Shown: positions 36,097 to 47,399 of the stretch, piece by piece
Layout of the letters: the number at the start of each line of letters is the position of its first letter
Numbering within the stretch: the stretch's first letter is position 1
Assembly (NCBI RefSeq): GCF_003597395.2
Contig: NC_133772.1
Coordinates: 140,851,998 to 140,915,997 of the forward strand
Direction: 5' to 3'
Source of the DNA: Chelonoidis abingdonii
Taxonomy: Eukaryota; Chordata; Testudines; Testudinidae
DNA: 64,000 nucleotides
Made by a program: the position numbers and the translations under genes
The notes under the pieces: generated by a model
Database searches by the model: none
Told to the model about the DNA's origin: nothing
The model's input: only the letters and a program-made list of their open reading frames with translations

Positions 36097-38742
36097 TTAC
36101 TGTTCTTGAGCTGTTTTCAAATTGGCCCGTGCCAAGGCCCCTGCCTGTTTGAGCCGCTCCTGGAGTTGGGTCACGTACTTCAGGAGTCCCTGAGCAGGTG
36201 ATGGAGTTTGTTCCCAGGTCTCCCTCATCAGGTCTAGAAGCCCCCGGGGTTGACGGCTATACAAGAGCTCGAACGGTGAAAATTTGGTAGAGGACTGAGG
36301 GGCCTCTCGCACCGCCAAGAGCAAGGGGGGAAGCAGCTGGTCCCACCGGCGAAGGTCCTCTGGGGAAAATCGCCGCAGCATATCCTTGAGGGTCCGATTA
36401 AACCTCTCGACCAAGCCGTCGGTTTGGGGGTAGTACATGGAGGTTCGCAGCTGATGGATCCCCAAGAGCTTGCACACCTGCTGGAACAGCCGCGAGGTGA
36501 AGCTGGTCCCCTGGTCCATAAGGATCTCCTGGGGCAAGCCGACGCGGGCGAAGACCTTGACCACTTCCGCGGCGATAGTGCGAGCGGTAATGCTCCGGAG
36601 GGGAATCGCCTCAGGAAACTGGGTGGCATAGTCCAGCATCACCAAAATATATTGGAAGCCCGCAGCGCTCTTGGGGAGGGGCCCTACCAGGTCCATAGCC
36701 ACCTGTTTGAAGGGAGTCTCTACCAGCGGCATCGGAATCAGCGGGGCCTTGGGTGTCCTCGCTGGGGCTGCCAGCTGGAACTTCGGGCAGGAGGTGCAGT
36801 ATTCCTTTACCTCGTGCTGGACCCCCGGCCAATAGAAGCGCCCTAGGATGTGGGCTAGGGTCTTCTCAGATCCTAAATGTCCTGCGGTCGGGAAGTCATG
36901 AGCCAGCTTCATGACGGCTCGCCGGTGACGTTGAGGAACCAGGAGTTGGGTTCGGAGCTCCCCAGTCTGTGGGTCCTTTTCGACCCGGTAGAGGCGGTCC
37001 TGCCGCAGCTCGAAGTGCGGCCACTGGGCTGCTCGGTCGGGGTCGAGGACTGTTCCATCGATGGCGGCGAGTTGCTCGTAGGCGCTATTGAGGGCGGGGT
37101 CGGCCCTCTGGTCCCGGCAGAAGTCCGTCGGGGCCGAGCTGTCTCCTAACCCTTCCCTCAGGGTAGTAGTGTCGCCTTCTTCCCTCTCGGCAGGTTGGTT
37201 CGATGGACCTGGCTGGTTGTTCCCCGTCTCCGGGGCTCCCTGGTCGCCCCCTGGCTCCACGGGGTTCTGTCCCTCCAGTGCTGGTATCGGTCTCTGGCCA
37301 TCTCCAGTACGCCGGCGGAGGACGGCGGGGAATTCGGGCCAGTCCCGGCCCAGGATTACGGGATAGGCGAGCCCAAGGGCGAGGCCGATGACCATTTGGC
37401 GAGTCGCTCTGTCGACTGTCAGCTGGACCGATGCGCTGGGGTAAGGCCGCACGTCGCCATGGATACATTGGAGGAGGAGGACCCCCAAGCGTGTATCGGC
37501 CTGGGGGCCCAAGCGGTCGCAGATTAACGTCTGGCCACATCCCAAATCAAGGAGGGCTACGGTCGCGTGGCCCTCAACCACCACGGGTGCCGTGATTTTG
37601 GCCGGTTGGAACCAGCGGGCGCGACCTTCCCCAGAGCAGACTTGGGCATATGCACACTCTCTCTGGGGGAAGTCTTTCTGCAAGTGTCCTGTTCGGCCAC
37701 AGGAGAAACAGGGTCCCAAACCGCCTCGTCCCGGACGGGCCCCACCCCTGGGGAGATCCTTAGGAGGATTCCACAGCCTCGTGCGGGTTGCAGGAACCGG
37801 AGCCGGGATCGGCGGGGCCATTGGGGCCGTGGTGCGGGCTGGAATGGGTTTCCTCTCTGAGTGGGGGCGTCCCAGTCCGGCCGGGGCTGCAGACCCAGTG
37901 GGGCCCACCGGGGTTTCGGCTGTCAGGAAGTCCTCCATCAGACTGACGGCAGCCGCCAAAGTCGTTGGCCGATGATGGAGAACCCAGGCCCTTCCCCGCA
38001 AGGGCAGGATGTGGGTAAACTGCTCCAGGGCTACTTGCTCTGCCACTTCCTCAGAGGTCCGCCGGTCCGGCTGCAGCCACCGTTGGCAGGTCTCTCTTAC
38101 TTCCTGTGCTGCCATACGAGGCCGGGCCGCGGTGGGGTAGGTCAGGCTCCTGAGGCGCTGGCGGAATGTCTCTGGGCTCACATCAAGCACATCCAGGATG
38201 GCTGACTTGACTTGGTTGTAGTCACGGGCGGCCTCGGTAGACAGGGCCCGGTAGACTGTCTGCGCCGTCCCGGTTAGGGAAGGGGCCAGGATGGAGGCCC
38301 ATTGGTCGGGGTTCCACCCCGTGACCAGCGCAACCTGCTCAAAGGTGACTAAGTAGGCCTCGGGGTCGTCACCGGGGCCCATCTTGGTCAGTTGTATAGG
38401 GGGGCGGGGTTCTTGGGACCCCTCGGGGCCTCCAGACGGGCCCCCCTCGCGGGTAGCGCGGCCTGCCGTCAGGTGCTGCAGGCATTGCAGCTGGAACTCC
38501 TGCTGTTGCTTTATCAGCTCCTGGATCAGCTGGTGTTGCTGCGTTCCCAGCTGGTCCACAAGCTGCTGCTGCTGCTGGAGCTGGGCGGCCTGCTGCTCCT
38601 CCTGCTGCCGCAAGTGCGCCGCTTGCTGCCGATCTTGACTCTCGGCCAGCAAAGCGGCAAGCTGGGGAACATCCATGACAGGGGAGGGTGCTCCCTCACC
38701 CGTCGGCTCACGGTCGCCGGCGTTGAGGGTTCGCGCCCACAT
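36097..38742 (-). CDS. Gmr1-like element: gag, protease and integrase in one open frame
   Basis: 881 codons from an ATG 14 bases downstream of the primer binding site. Residues 20-100: Gln-rich coiled coil. About 118-275: capsid part ending in a SCAN-like domain ([20 protein letters not shown], then [20 protein letters not shown]). About 347: a zinc knuckle [14 protein letters not shown], whose fourth ligand Cys is Phe. About 395: protease [11 protein letters not shown], where the catalytic triad would be DSG or DTG. About 610-870: integrase with H/H and CTSC of the zinc domain, then the D,D,E set in [15 protein letters not shown] and VERFNRTL. The frame ends at a TAA that is a mutation, because coding continues in frame beyond it. 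Changed zinc and protease residues suggest decay. Confidence 0.9.
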   Translation of the reverse strand: MWARTLNAGDREPTGEGAPSPVMDVPQLAALLAESQDRQQAAHLRQQEEQQAAQLQQQQQLVDQLGTQQHQLIQELIKQQQEFQLQCLQHLTAGRATREGGPSGGPEGSQEPRPPIQLTKMGPGDDPEAYLVTFEQVALVTGWNPDQWASILAPSLTGTAQTVYRALSTEAARDYNQVKSAILDVLDVSPETFRQRLRSLTYPTAARPRMAAQEVRETCQRWLQPDRRTSEEVAEQVALEQFTHILPLRGRAWVLHHRPTTLAAAVSLMEDFLTAETPVGPTGSAAPAGLGRPHSERKPIPARTTAPMAPPIPAPVPATRTRLWNPPKDLPRGGARPGRGGLGPCFSCGRTGHLQKDFPQRECAYAQVCSGEGRARWFQPAKITAPVVVEGHATVALLDLGCGQTLICDRLGPQADTRLGVLLLQCIHGDVRPYPSASVQLTVDRATRQMVIGLALGLAYPVILGRDWPEFPAVLRRRTGDGQRPIPALEGQNPVEPGGDQGAPETGNNQPGPSNQPAEREEGDTTTLREGLGDSSAPTDFCRDQRADPALNSAYEQLAAIDGTVLDPDRAAQWPHFELRQDRLYRVEKDPQTGELRTQLLVPQRHRRAVMKLAHDFPTAGHLGSEKTLAHILGRFYWPGVQHEVKEYCTSCPKFQLAAPARTPKAPLIPMPLVETPFKQVAMDLVGPLPKSAAGFQYILVMLDYATQFPEAIPLRSITARTIAAEVVKVFARVGLPQEILMDQGTSFTSRLFQQVCKLLGIHQLRTSMYYPQTDGLVERFNRTLKDMLRRFSPEDLRRWDQLLPPLLLAVREAPQSSTKFSPFELLYSRQPRGLLDLMRETWEQTPSPAQGLLKYVTQLQERLKQAGALARANLKTAQEQ

Positions 38743-38755
38743 TCTAGGCGGTGAC

Positions 38756-38773
38756 TCCCCACTTCTGGTACCA
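38756..38773 (-). promoter_or_regulatory. Primer binding site of the Gmr1-like element
   Basis: Minus strand TGGTACCAGAAGTGGGGA directly follows LTR-like sequence ending TTACAACA. TGG start and position fit a tRNA-primed site. The primer tRNA could be a leucine tRNA, which I cannot verify. Confidence 0.7.
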
Positions 38774-38877
38774 TGTTGTAAGCCAGTGCGTTTGGGACCC
38801 GTCCCCTCAGGTGCGACGGGGAGCCAGGGCGCCTCCTTCCAGGCGGCCGGACGGCTCAGGCTCCTCTCCCGTACTCA

Positions 38878-39849
38878 AGGGCTGAGCAAATAAAAGTCTA
38901 TAGCCCCCCTTAGACAGGGTGGGCAGCAAACAGTCCAGGCTCAGCTTAGGAGCTACGCAAACAAAGTCTATAGCCCAGCCCTCAGGCAGGGCGGGGCAGC
39001 AAACAGTCAGGTTCAGCTCAGGGGCTGAGCAAACAGTTCAGGGGGCTCTGACCCTTTTTAGCAGGGCAGAGCAGCAGACAGTCCAGGGGGCTCTGACCCC
39101 TTTGGAGCAGGGCAGAGCAGCAGACAGTTCAGGGGGCTCTGACCCTTTGGAGCAGGGCAGAGCAGCAGACAGTTCAGGGGGCTCTGACCCGTTGGAGCAG
39201 GGCAGAGCAGCAAACAGTTCGGGGGGCTCTGACCCGTTGGAGCAGGGCAGAGCAGCAGACAGTCCAGGGGGCTCTGACCTGAACCGCTTCAGCAAGGAAG
39301 CAAGCAGACATCCAGGGGCTCTGACCCCTTTGAGCAGGGCAGAGCAGCAACAGTCCAGGGGGCTTCGACCCTTTGGAGCAGGGCAGAGCAGCAGACAGTT
39401 CCAGGCCGCTGCCCTTGTCAAGCAGGGCAGAGCAGCAGACAGTATCCAGGGGCTCTGACCCTTTGGACAGGGCAGAGCAGCAGACAGGCCAGGCTCTGAC
39501 CTTTTAGCAGGGCAGAGCACAGAACAGTCCAGGGGGCTCTGACCCTTTTTAGCAGGGCAGACAGCAGGACATTCAAGGGGGCTGCGGACCGCGGAGCAGG
39601 GCAAGAGCCAGACAGTCCAGGCTCTGACCCTTTTAGGGCAGGGCAGAGAGCAGACAGTCCAGGGGCCGAGACCCTTGTTGGAGGCAGGCAGAGCAGCACA
39701 GGACAGCAGGGGGCTCTGACCCGTTGGAGCAGCAGAAGACAGCAAAGTCCACTCTGGGCGTGGAGGGGACAGCGCCATCGGGGTTGACCCTTGGAGCAGG
39801 CAGAGCAGCAGACAGTCGGGGCTCTGACCCTTTGGAGCAGGGCCAGAGC
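38878..39849. repeat. Minisatellite, 46-bp unit, clean part
   Basis: Tandem copies with core GGGGCTCTGACCC...GCAGGGCAGAGCAGCAGACAGT. The spacing of successive GCTCTGACC blocks is 45-46 bases (39091, 39137, 39182, 39227). The first two copies (38878-39016) are longer, about 68 bases, and contain AAAGTCTATAGCCC. A unit length near a multiple of three keeps long periodic open frames on both strands, so these are not genes. Confidence 0.95.
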
Positions 39850-39874
39850 NNNNNNNNNNNNNNNNNNNNNNNNN
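39850..39874. other. Assembly gap of exactly 25 N
   Basis: A 25-N run inside the minisatellite. A fixed 25-N spacer is typical of gap-filling software rather than of a measured gap. What follows it changes character abruptly. Confidence 0.97.
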
Positions 39875-42100
39875 AGCAGGTGGGGGGGCGGGTTCCTCGA
39901 ACGCCCTCCCAAGAGCTAGGCATATCTGCCACCATAATTTCGTTGAACCAAATGTTTTTTGTCAAAGCATCGTTCGCGAAGAGTTTGAAGGAGGGGTTGT
40001 TGACAGGGAGCTATGATGCGGCCAGCTTGTGGATATTCACAGTGAGCATGCCTCAAGGAGGAGGTTGCAGGCACATAGCGATAATGAACACCTAACCAGG
40101 CGTTGTTTGAAAATGTAATAACAGGCCGGAGTTGGAACTGGTATCGACGAATCCCAGTTTGGACACCGCAGTTGAATCATAAACAGTACTTTGTATCAGG
40201 ATATGATCAGCGGTTGGAGATAGGACCATGAAGGGTTTTGAAATGAACAAATCAGTGTATTTCGGGGCAATAAAGAGGGGGAGCGCAGTGCGAAGGGATG
40301 CAACGAGAACAAGGTGAAGCCCATAATGATGGGCCTAGGAAGATGATGTTTTTACAGGCCAGAATTTGGAATGGATCATAAAGAGGGCAAGATTTATTTG
40401 TCGGCCAGGAGAAGATTCGTAGTAGCCTGAGACATGCAGAGAAGAGCGTAGATGAGCGTATTTAGTCGAGGTGGATAGATAGGAAGGGTGGTGATGCAGA
40501 AAGAATCACAAGAATATTTAGATTATGGGATTGGTGAAGAATCCTACGAAAGAGAGGCCTGAGTCAAGACTAATAGCAGTCAAGATTGCGGGTCTGGTGA
40601 GGTGACCAGGCGCGGTGGTGGTGTGGTTTCAAGTGATTGAGATCGAGGCAGCTCGTAGAGATTGAGTTTTCGTAGGTTAGTCATGTTGCCGTTTGTGAGG
40701 TGATGGCGGACCATCCCATTCAGAGAGGTCAGAGAGTAGGCCACCAGGGCCGATGTCATTGAATAGACAGGTGAGGTCTGGACGTATGTGTAGGTACGCA
40801 TCGGGTGATTTTAGTGTATAGTAGAGATAGGTTGGATTTGTGTTTTGCGAGGCAGATTATCCAGAGATAAATGGTAAGGCTCAGCTGCAATAGAAGAAAG
40901 GGACCGCAAAAGATCATCGCCAGGCTACTGTAGAACAAGCGCGCAGTCTGAGCAAAGATACCTTCTGAAGTAAGACACAAGTCTGAACTATGTAAGGCAG
41001 GCTTAGAGATACGCGAGAAGACACCCACGAGTAGGTCAAATGAGGAAACTGCAAGAGGACACTAAGTGTCAGGGGAGAAGGAGTAGGACTATTCACGATG
41101 TTCAGTTTGTCCAAAATAGCAAGAAATTGGTGATAGCAGTCTTCGCATGGAATGGTCTTTCCTTAAAAGAACAGATATGAGAACTCTGGAAGGTTTTATT
41201 TAAAAAAGACTTTTAACGCAGAAGAGCAATGGTGCAAGAATATGTATGCATAGAAGGTCTGCATTCATCATAATAAAAGGCTGACAAAGGTGAGTCACCT
41301 CAATATAGGAGGGCGGTCAAACTTTTTGCAACAATGAGGTCGTCTATTTTCATGCTTACATTACCAGTATGTGATCCAATACCGTCTAATGATTCATTCA
41401 TCTGGCAAATTGAATACAATTTAATTAAGCAGCAGCGAGACTTCTACACAAGTACTAGTTTTCACCAAGCAGAGAGCTTCTAAGAACATAAGAAATGGCC
41501 TACTGGTCAGATCACACGTGCCCAGGGGCGCGTAGGCGAGCCCAATGTCCACAAGTCTTCTGTACAGTGTGCAAGTGCAGGTGCCTGGAGGGGAGACAGA
41601 ATAGGTAATTCATCAAGTGATCCATCCCTGTCATACCCATTTCACCGTAAGGTATGTCTAGGGCAGCCTTGACCCTTCTGTAGCAGGGATTGATTCGGAT
41701 TTCACGAGACAATGGAGTGGTTTGTAAAACACAATTGTACTCAGGACTCAGGATTGCACACGGCACACTCCTAGGCGCACGCTGTAATGTCTGCTGACTC
41801 GGCTGATGCGTCATTGAGGAGCAGGGGCAGAGCCTAGTGGAGGGACTAGTTTCTGGAGGCGTTGCACTGTGGTGCCTATCCCGTAGCTATCGCCTGGTTC
41901 CCCAGAGCAGTCTCCCACGTCTCAGCGCCCAACGGGAGGGAGTCTCCCTGACCCTTTTGAGCTATCACCAATGCGAACAGATGGTGCGCAAAGGCTAGGT
42001 AGGCAGGCGCGCGAGAGATCACAGTTCTGGGTCTGGAAATATCGTGCAACTGAGGGGCTCTGACGCCTTCTGGAGAGTGCAGTTGCAGAGGCACGTCGGG
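39875..42100. other. Error-rich, non-repeat filler sequence
   Basis: Not minisatellite, no protein-like open frame. A CR1 3' end can be recognised at about 41486-41700 on the minus strand, but with many single-base insertions and deletions. This suggests uncorrected long-read sequence placed here during gap filling. Features in this stretch should not be trusted. Confidence 0.6.
41486..41700 (-). mobile_element. CR1 LINE 3' end, heavily garbled
   Basis: GAACATAAGAAATGGCCTACT, GGTCAGATCACACG and AATTCATCAAGTGATCCATC match the antisense CR1 tail with frequent indels. Confidence 0.6.
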
Positions 42101-45100
42101 AGCAGGCAACACAGCGGAGTAACCCAAAGCATATGTGCGCTCTGACCGGCGTTAGTGCCCAGGGTGCCGGCAGGAGGCAGCCCGTCAGACAGTTCTCAGG
42201 GGGCTCTGACCCTTTTAAGCAGGGGCAGAGGCAGGGGCTACGAGATCAGTCCAGAGGGGCTCTGACCATGCTTTTAGGCAGATTTGGTTGTCAGTTTTAT
42301 GCAGTCCCCCAAGCTAGGTGATTGGTCCTCGACCGGGGGCACCTCTGGACCCCTCAATCATGGAGGCAGCGGCAGAGACAGGGCAAATGCCACCCCAGGA
42401 AGCCGCATATTTGCTTTTTTTCACCTGAGTCCCCGGGGGCTATCTTGTCGGAGGACTGCGCCTGTCGTGACCAGGAGCGGTACGTGGCAAGGGCAGTAGC
42501 AGCAGAGCAGTCAGGGGGGCGTGCCTGAACACCCAGCCAGCCATTCTTTCATTGGACGCTTTGCAAGATCAGCCAACGGACGTTAATCCAAGTTGTTCTG
42601 TACGTGCCGCATCCCCAATGAGGTCAAGCTATGGGCAGCGAGGAGAGAATGACGCAAGTCAGTTGGTGTGGCTCTTAAAGGTACCGCTTTTTAGGTGGTG
42701 CCAGGCAGAGCAGCAGACCAGTACCAGGAATGGGCTGGCTTGCTGAGACAGCGGCGACGCAAAGACAATAATGGGGTATATATGAGCCCCCCAGGCCGTA
42801 TACCCGTCCTTATGTGATTAAGCAAAGTAGTCAGAGGTCACGCTTGAGGGCTAATTATGGGGCATGTGGGCCATGAGGGAAACTCTGACCTCTTGACGAA
42901 ACAGTGTCAAGAAGCACCATGCCCCGCTCCTGTGTGAGAGCTACGAAAGGGGCAGAGCAAGTGATGAGCAGACAGTTCAGCTAACAATGCCAATTCAGGG
43001 GGTGCCCTGCAACAAACTCCACCCTGTTGTTCCCTGCGCGCGGGCTCGACGCGGCGCCTAAATCCGCTGACGCCATGGGGTCCGCACGTGCAAGGGGGCA
43101 GGCAGACAGTCCAAGGTAGGGGGCTCTGGACCCTTTGCTCGGAGCGCAGAGAGCAGAGCAGCAGAGCAGTTCAGCGCGGGGGGCTCTGACAAGCGTTGGG
43201 CGAGCCGGCAGAGGCAGGCAAACAGTTCGGGCGGGGGGGGGCTCTGACCGCTTTTTAGGCAGGGCAAGAGCAGACAGTCCAGGGGGCTCTGACCTGTGGA
43301 GGGCACGGGCAGAGCCAGCAGCACAGTTTCAGTCGGGCTCTGACACCCTCTCGTTGGAGGCAGGGGCAGAGCAGCAGACAGTCGGCAGCAGGCTCTGACC
43401 CGCTTTTTTAGGCAGGGCCTATTTGGTGAGTGGAACAGTAGTCCAGACATGGCGAGCAGGGTTCTCAGGGACAGGAGGGGTGGCTCCTGCCACTGCTAGG
43501 ACACGGGCACCCTGGCACTCTTTCTTGAGGATGAGCAGGCCGGCAGAGGCAGCAGACAGTCGCAGGGGTTCTCTGACCCTTTTGGAGCCCAGTGGCAGAG
43601 CAGCAGACAGTTCAGGGGAGCTCTGACCGCGGTTGGAAACGGGCAGAGCAGGCAGACAGTCCACGGGGGGCTCTTGACCGGCCGTTGGTAGCAGGGCAGA
43701 GGCAGGCTAGACACAGTCGGCAGGGGGACTCTGACCCCTCTTGGAGGCAGGAGCAGAGCAGTCCTAAAGAGACAGGACACGTTCCACGCCGCCGGGCTCT
43801 GACTCGCCTTTGCGCCACGGTGCACGGGCAGAGCAGCTCGTTATATGCCCCTGAAAGGTTCAACAGTTCAATGTTGTGAAGGGGTAGCTGCTGAGACCGC
43901 TTTTGGAGGCAGAAGGCAGTGAGCAGGAGGCAGGGCACAACGGCAGTCTCAGGAGGTGCGTATGACTAGTGTGGGGCTCGTGACCCTTTTAGGCAGGGCA
44001 GCCAAGGGCCACGACAGGACATTCCTGGTGGGGTCCAGGGAGCAGGAAAGGGGCTCTGACGCGGCTTTGCGAGGCAGGGGCAGAGCAGCAGGAGGCAGTT
44101 CAGCCAGCACATTGCTGGGGGGCTCTGACCCTTTGGAGGCCTAGGGCAGAAGCAGATGCAGATCACAAGGTTAACCAGGGGCGTGACCTTACTTTAGCAG
44201 GGCAGAGCAGGCAGACAGCATCCAGGGGGCTCGACCCTTTTAGCAGGGCAGAGCGCAAACAGTTCAGGGGGCTCTGCCTTTTGAGCAGGGCAGCAGCAGG
44301 CAACAGTCCAGGGGGCTCTGACCCTTTTAGCAGGGCAGAGCAGCAGACAGTCCAGGGGGCTCTGACCCTTTGGAGCAGGCAGAGGCAGCAGACAGTCAGG
44401 GGGCTCTGAGCCCTCTTGGAGCAGGGCAGAGCAGCAGCAGATTCCAGGGGCCTGACGCCGCTTGGAGGGCAGGGCAGAGCAGGCAAGACATTCGGTGGGG
44501 GCGCGACCCTTTGGAGCAGGGCAGAGGCAGAGCAGACAGTCCAGGGTGGCCTCTGACCCTTTTTAGCAGGCAGAGCAGCAGACAGTCCAGGGGCTCTGAC
44601 CCTTTTTAGCAGGCGGCAGCAGGCAACAGTCCAGGGGGCTTGACCCTTTGGAGCAGGGCAAGGCAGCAGACAGTTCAGGGGGCTCTGACCGTTGGAGGTG
44701 CAGGAGCAGACTATCGGGGCTGACCCTGGGCAGACAGGTCCAGAGGCTCTGACCCTTGTTTAGCAGGGCAGAGCAGCCAGAACAGTCCAGGGGGCTCTGA
44801 CCTTTTTAGGGCAGGGCAGAGCAGCAGACAGTGCAGGGGGGGCTCTGGACCTTGGGAGCAGGCAGAGCAGCAGACAGTCTCAGGGGGCCTGACCCTGGTT
44901 GGAGCTAGTGGCAAGGCAGGCAGACAGGTCGCAGGGGGGCTCTGACCTCGTTGGAGCAGGCAGAGCAGCAGACAGTCCAGGGGGCTCTGACCCCTTTTGG
45001 AGCAGGGTAGCAGAGCAGCAGACAGTTCAGGGGCTCTGACCTCTTTGGACGCAGGGCAGAGCAGAGCAGACAGTCCAGGAGGGGCTCTGGACCCTTTTTA

Positions 45101-46135
45101 GGCAGGGGCCGAGCAGCAGACAGTTTCCAGGGGCTCTGACCGTTTGGAGCAGGGCCAGAGCAGCAGAACAGTCCAGGGGGCTCTGACCCATTTTTTTAGG
45201 GACGGACGTCGGCTCTCATTCCTTTGAGGCACAGCGAGTCAGGGGCTACGTTGAGCAGGCAGCAGACAGTCAGGGGCTTCTGACCCTTTAAGCGGCGAGT
45301 CAGGCAGACAGTCAGGGGGCTCTGACCCGTTGGAGCCGAGACGAAGTCAGCTCTGGCGTTGGAGAGGGCAGAGCAGCGACAGTCCAAGGGGAGCTCTGAC
45401 CGCTTTGAGCAGGGGCAGGCAGGCAGATTCAGCCAGGGGCTCTGACCCTTTGGAGCAGTGCAGGAGGCCAGAAGACAGTCAGGGGTGGCTCTACGACGCT
45501 TGGTTATGGAGCAGATGGCTAGCAGCACACAGTCCAGGGGGTCGTGACCGCTTGGAGCATTGGGGCAGAGCAGCAACAGTCGGCGGGCTCTGACCCCTTT
45601 TTAGGGCAGTGAGCAGAGACAGTCGCAGGGGGCTCTGACCCTTTGGCAGCAGGGCAGAGCAGCAGACGTTCCAGGGGGCTCTGACCGCTTTGGGAGCAGG
45701 GCAGAGCAGCAGACACGTCCAGGGGGCTCTGACCCTTTTTAGCAGGCAGAGCACGCAACCAGTCCAGGGGCTCTGACGCCTTTTAGAGCGGGCAGACAAC
45801 AGAGCAGTCGGCAGGCTCTGACCTTTAGCAGGGCAGAGCAGCAGAACAGTCCAGGGGCTCTGACCCTTTTTAGGGAGGAGACAGCAGCAGACAGTCAGGG
45901 GGCTCTGACCCTTTAGCAACCCGGGCATACAGCAGACAGTTCAGGGGGCAGTCTGACGCGTGGAGCAGGGCAGAGCCAGCAAAGACAGTCCAGTGGCTCC
46001 TGACCGTTTTTGAGCAGGGCAGAGGGCAGCAGACAGCACAGGGGCTCTACCCACTTGTTGGAGGCAGGGCAGAGCAGCAGACAGTCATTGGGGGCTCTGA
46101 CCCCTTTAGGAAGCAGGGGCAGAGGCAGGCAAAAC
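42100..46135. repeat. Minisatellite, 46-bp unit, noisy part
   Basis: Same unit as 38878-39849 (GGGGCTCTGACCCTTTT...GCAGGGCAGAGCAGCAGACAGT), tens of copies. Most units carry scattered one- or two-base insertions such as GGCAGGGGC or ACACGTCC. 44200-45200 and 45600-46000 are the most regular. The indels look like sequencing error more than mutation. Confidence 0.9.
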
Positions 46136-46139
46136 ACCG

Positions 46140-46888
46140 TAGCTCTGGGTGGATGGAGATAGCTTGGCAACCGGTTAGTCGGGTGGCCAGGGGGAAACGC
46201 AGGCCCACCCCACTCCTCGCGTTCCAAGCGCCGGGCCCTGCTAGCGGCGTCGGGCGCTGAGGAGGCGTCAGTGGGATCCGCACGGCGAAACACGCTGACA
46301 GTGCGGGCCATCTATGAATAGTGATGCGGTAGGGTGATCGTGGCGATAACAAACAGCGACCATTGGCTCGGGGCCTCTGCGGGGCCTGACTGTGGTCCGC
46401 CGCCCCCCGCTACTTAATCCCCCCTCTGGCGGTACCTGTGTCCCTCCTCGGCGTACGTCGGCGGGTCCCAGACCGTGGGTTCCTCAGAGACCCCGAGGAG
46501 CAGTAGGGTCCGGTGGTTCCCTCGGGTACCGGCAGCAGGTCGTGGGGCGGCTGGGGTCCTCGGGGTACTGGCGCGCCCGAGCAGGTCGGCGCCAACGCTC
46601 CTCGGGATAGTGGCGCCGCGGGGGGCAGCTCCGGCGCTGGCGGCTCAACTCGGGTAGTGGGGCCTGGGGTAAGGCTGGGGCCGGCGGAGGCCAGGCCTCC
46701 ACTCCGTCCTCCTTTCGGGCGGACCGGCGCTGAAAGCTGAGGCTCTGAGGCCTGCCTTATAGCTTCTCTGTCCGCGCCCCTTGACTTCCGGGGGGCGGGA
46801 ACCAGGACGCAGTGGCTCGCGCCCAAGGGATGCCTGCTTGGCTCGTGTCCGCATCAGGTGCGACAGGGAGCCAGGGTGCCTCCTTACA
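46140..46888 (-). promoter_or_regulatory. CpG-rich putative U3/promoter of the Gmr1-like LTR
   Basis: GC-rich, CpG-dense sequence with a TATA-like TATAAGG on the minus strand at 46755-46761. Open frames on both strands (e.g. 138 codons at 46410-46826) come from composition. The outer edge carries the same TGTAAGGAGGC...CACCTGA block as the element's other end. Confidence 0.45.
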
Positions 46889-46937
46889 GGCTCCTTCACT
46901 GGTAAAAGGTCCTGCAGACTCACAAAGAGTACTCCCT

Positions 46938-47010
46938 GAGCCCTAGGAACTGGGTAATGGGGAGTGTCTAATTTAAGAGGATTATGCCTTGAGCCCTAGG
47001 AACTGGGTAA
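46938..47010. repeat. Local 20-bp direct repeat
   Basis: GAGCCCTAGGAACTGGGTAA occurs at 46938-46957 and 46991-47010. Purpose unknown. Confidence 0.8.
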
Positions 47011-47399
47011 AAGTGGGTGCCCCCTAGAGTGTGCAATTAACAGAGAATTTTGTGCAGGTAACAAGTCCGTCTCTTTGGCAGTCTTTTGGGGTCATCTCTT
47101 TGAAGTTTGGCTTTTCAGCTGGTATTGTGTCTTTAAATAAGGTCTACCTCCAGCCTCTCCTGATTTATAAGTGGTCCATGCAGTTTCAGGAATGGTGAGG
47201 CCTGTGACTGTCTCCGTCTTGGCTCATCTATCTCTGTGGCCAGCAGTCCCTGAGGACCAGCAGTCTTCTTCCTTTTCACTGACCCCTCCTGTGGCAGCTT
47301 TTCCCCTTTTAAACTCTCCCGTTCCAGGCAGAGCAAGCCTTACAGGTGTGTCTGGTGAGTGAGCTCAGAAGAGCTCATTAATCTCCTCACTACTAGAGT

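Larger units (their letters stand above)
34302..38773 (-). mobile_element. Gmr1-like Ty3/gypsy retrotransposon body (gag-PR-IN-RT-RH)
   Basis: Read on the minus strand, the order is primer binding site, gag, protease, integrase, reverse transcriptase, RNase H, polypurine tract. Integrase before reverse transcriptase is the order of copia elements, yet the RT, RNase H and integrase motifs are gypsy-type. This combination is known for Gmr1-like elements of fish and other deuterostomes. One reading frame runs from 38742 to about 34700. Within it are only two stops, TAA at 36097-36099 and TAG at 35668-35670. RNase H then has a frameshift near 34700 and a TGA at 34535-34537. The copy is therefore dead but recent. 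Confidence 0.88.
38774..46888 (-). mobile_element. Putative 5' LTR/leader of the Gmr1-like element, expanded by a minisatellite
   Basis: On the minus strand this runs from TGTAAGGAGGCACCCTGG (46888) to CTTACAACA (38774) at the primer binding site. 46140-46880 is CpG-rich and contains a TATA-like TATAAGG at 46761-46755, so it may be the promoter part. Between lies a 46-bp tandem array, a 25-N gap and error-rich sequence. Treating all 8.1 kb as one LTR is inference. An alternative is a broken LTR plus an independently expanded array. Confidence 0.45.

Noticed and set aside
38384..38754. Cys/Leu-rich plus-strand frames opposite gag
   Set aside because: Antisense shadow of the Gln-rich coiled coil of the gypsy Gag.
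39038..39778. 246-codon periodic open frame, minus strand
   Set aside because: The 45-46-bp minisatellite unit keeps frames open in many registers; no start context and no conserved domain.
38878..46135. CRISPR-like array
   Set aside because: Units are directly adjacent and similar throughout; there are no unique spacers. It is a vertebrate minisatellite.
46410..46826. 138-codon open frame in GC-rich DNA, minus strand
   Set aside because: CpG-rich putative promoter region with open frames on both strands; low-complexity peptide.
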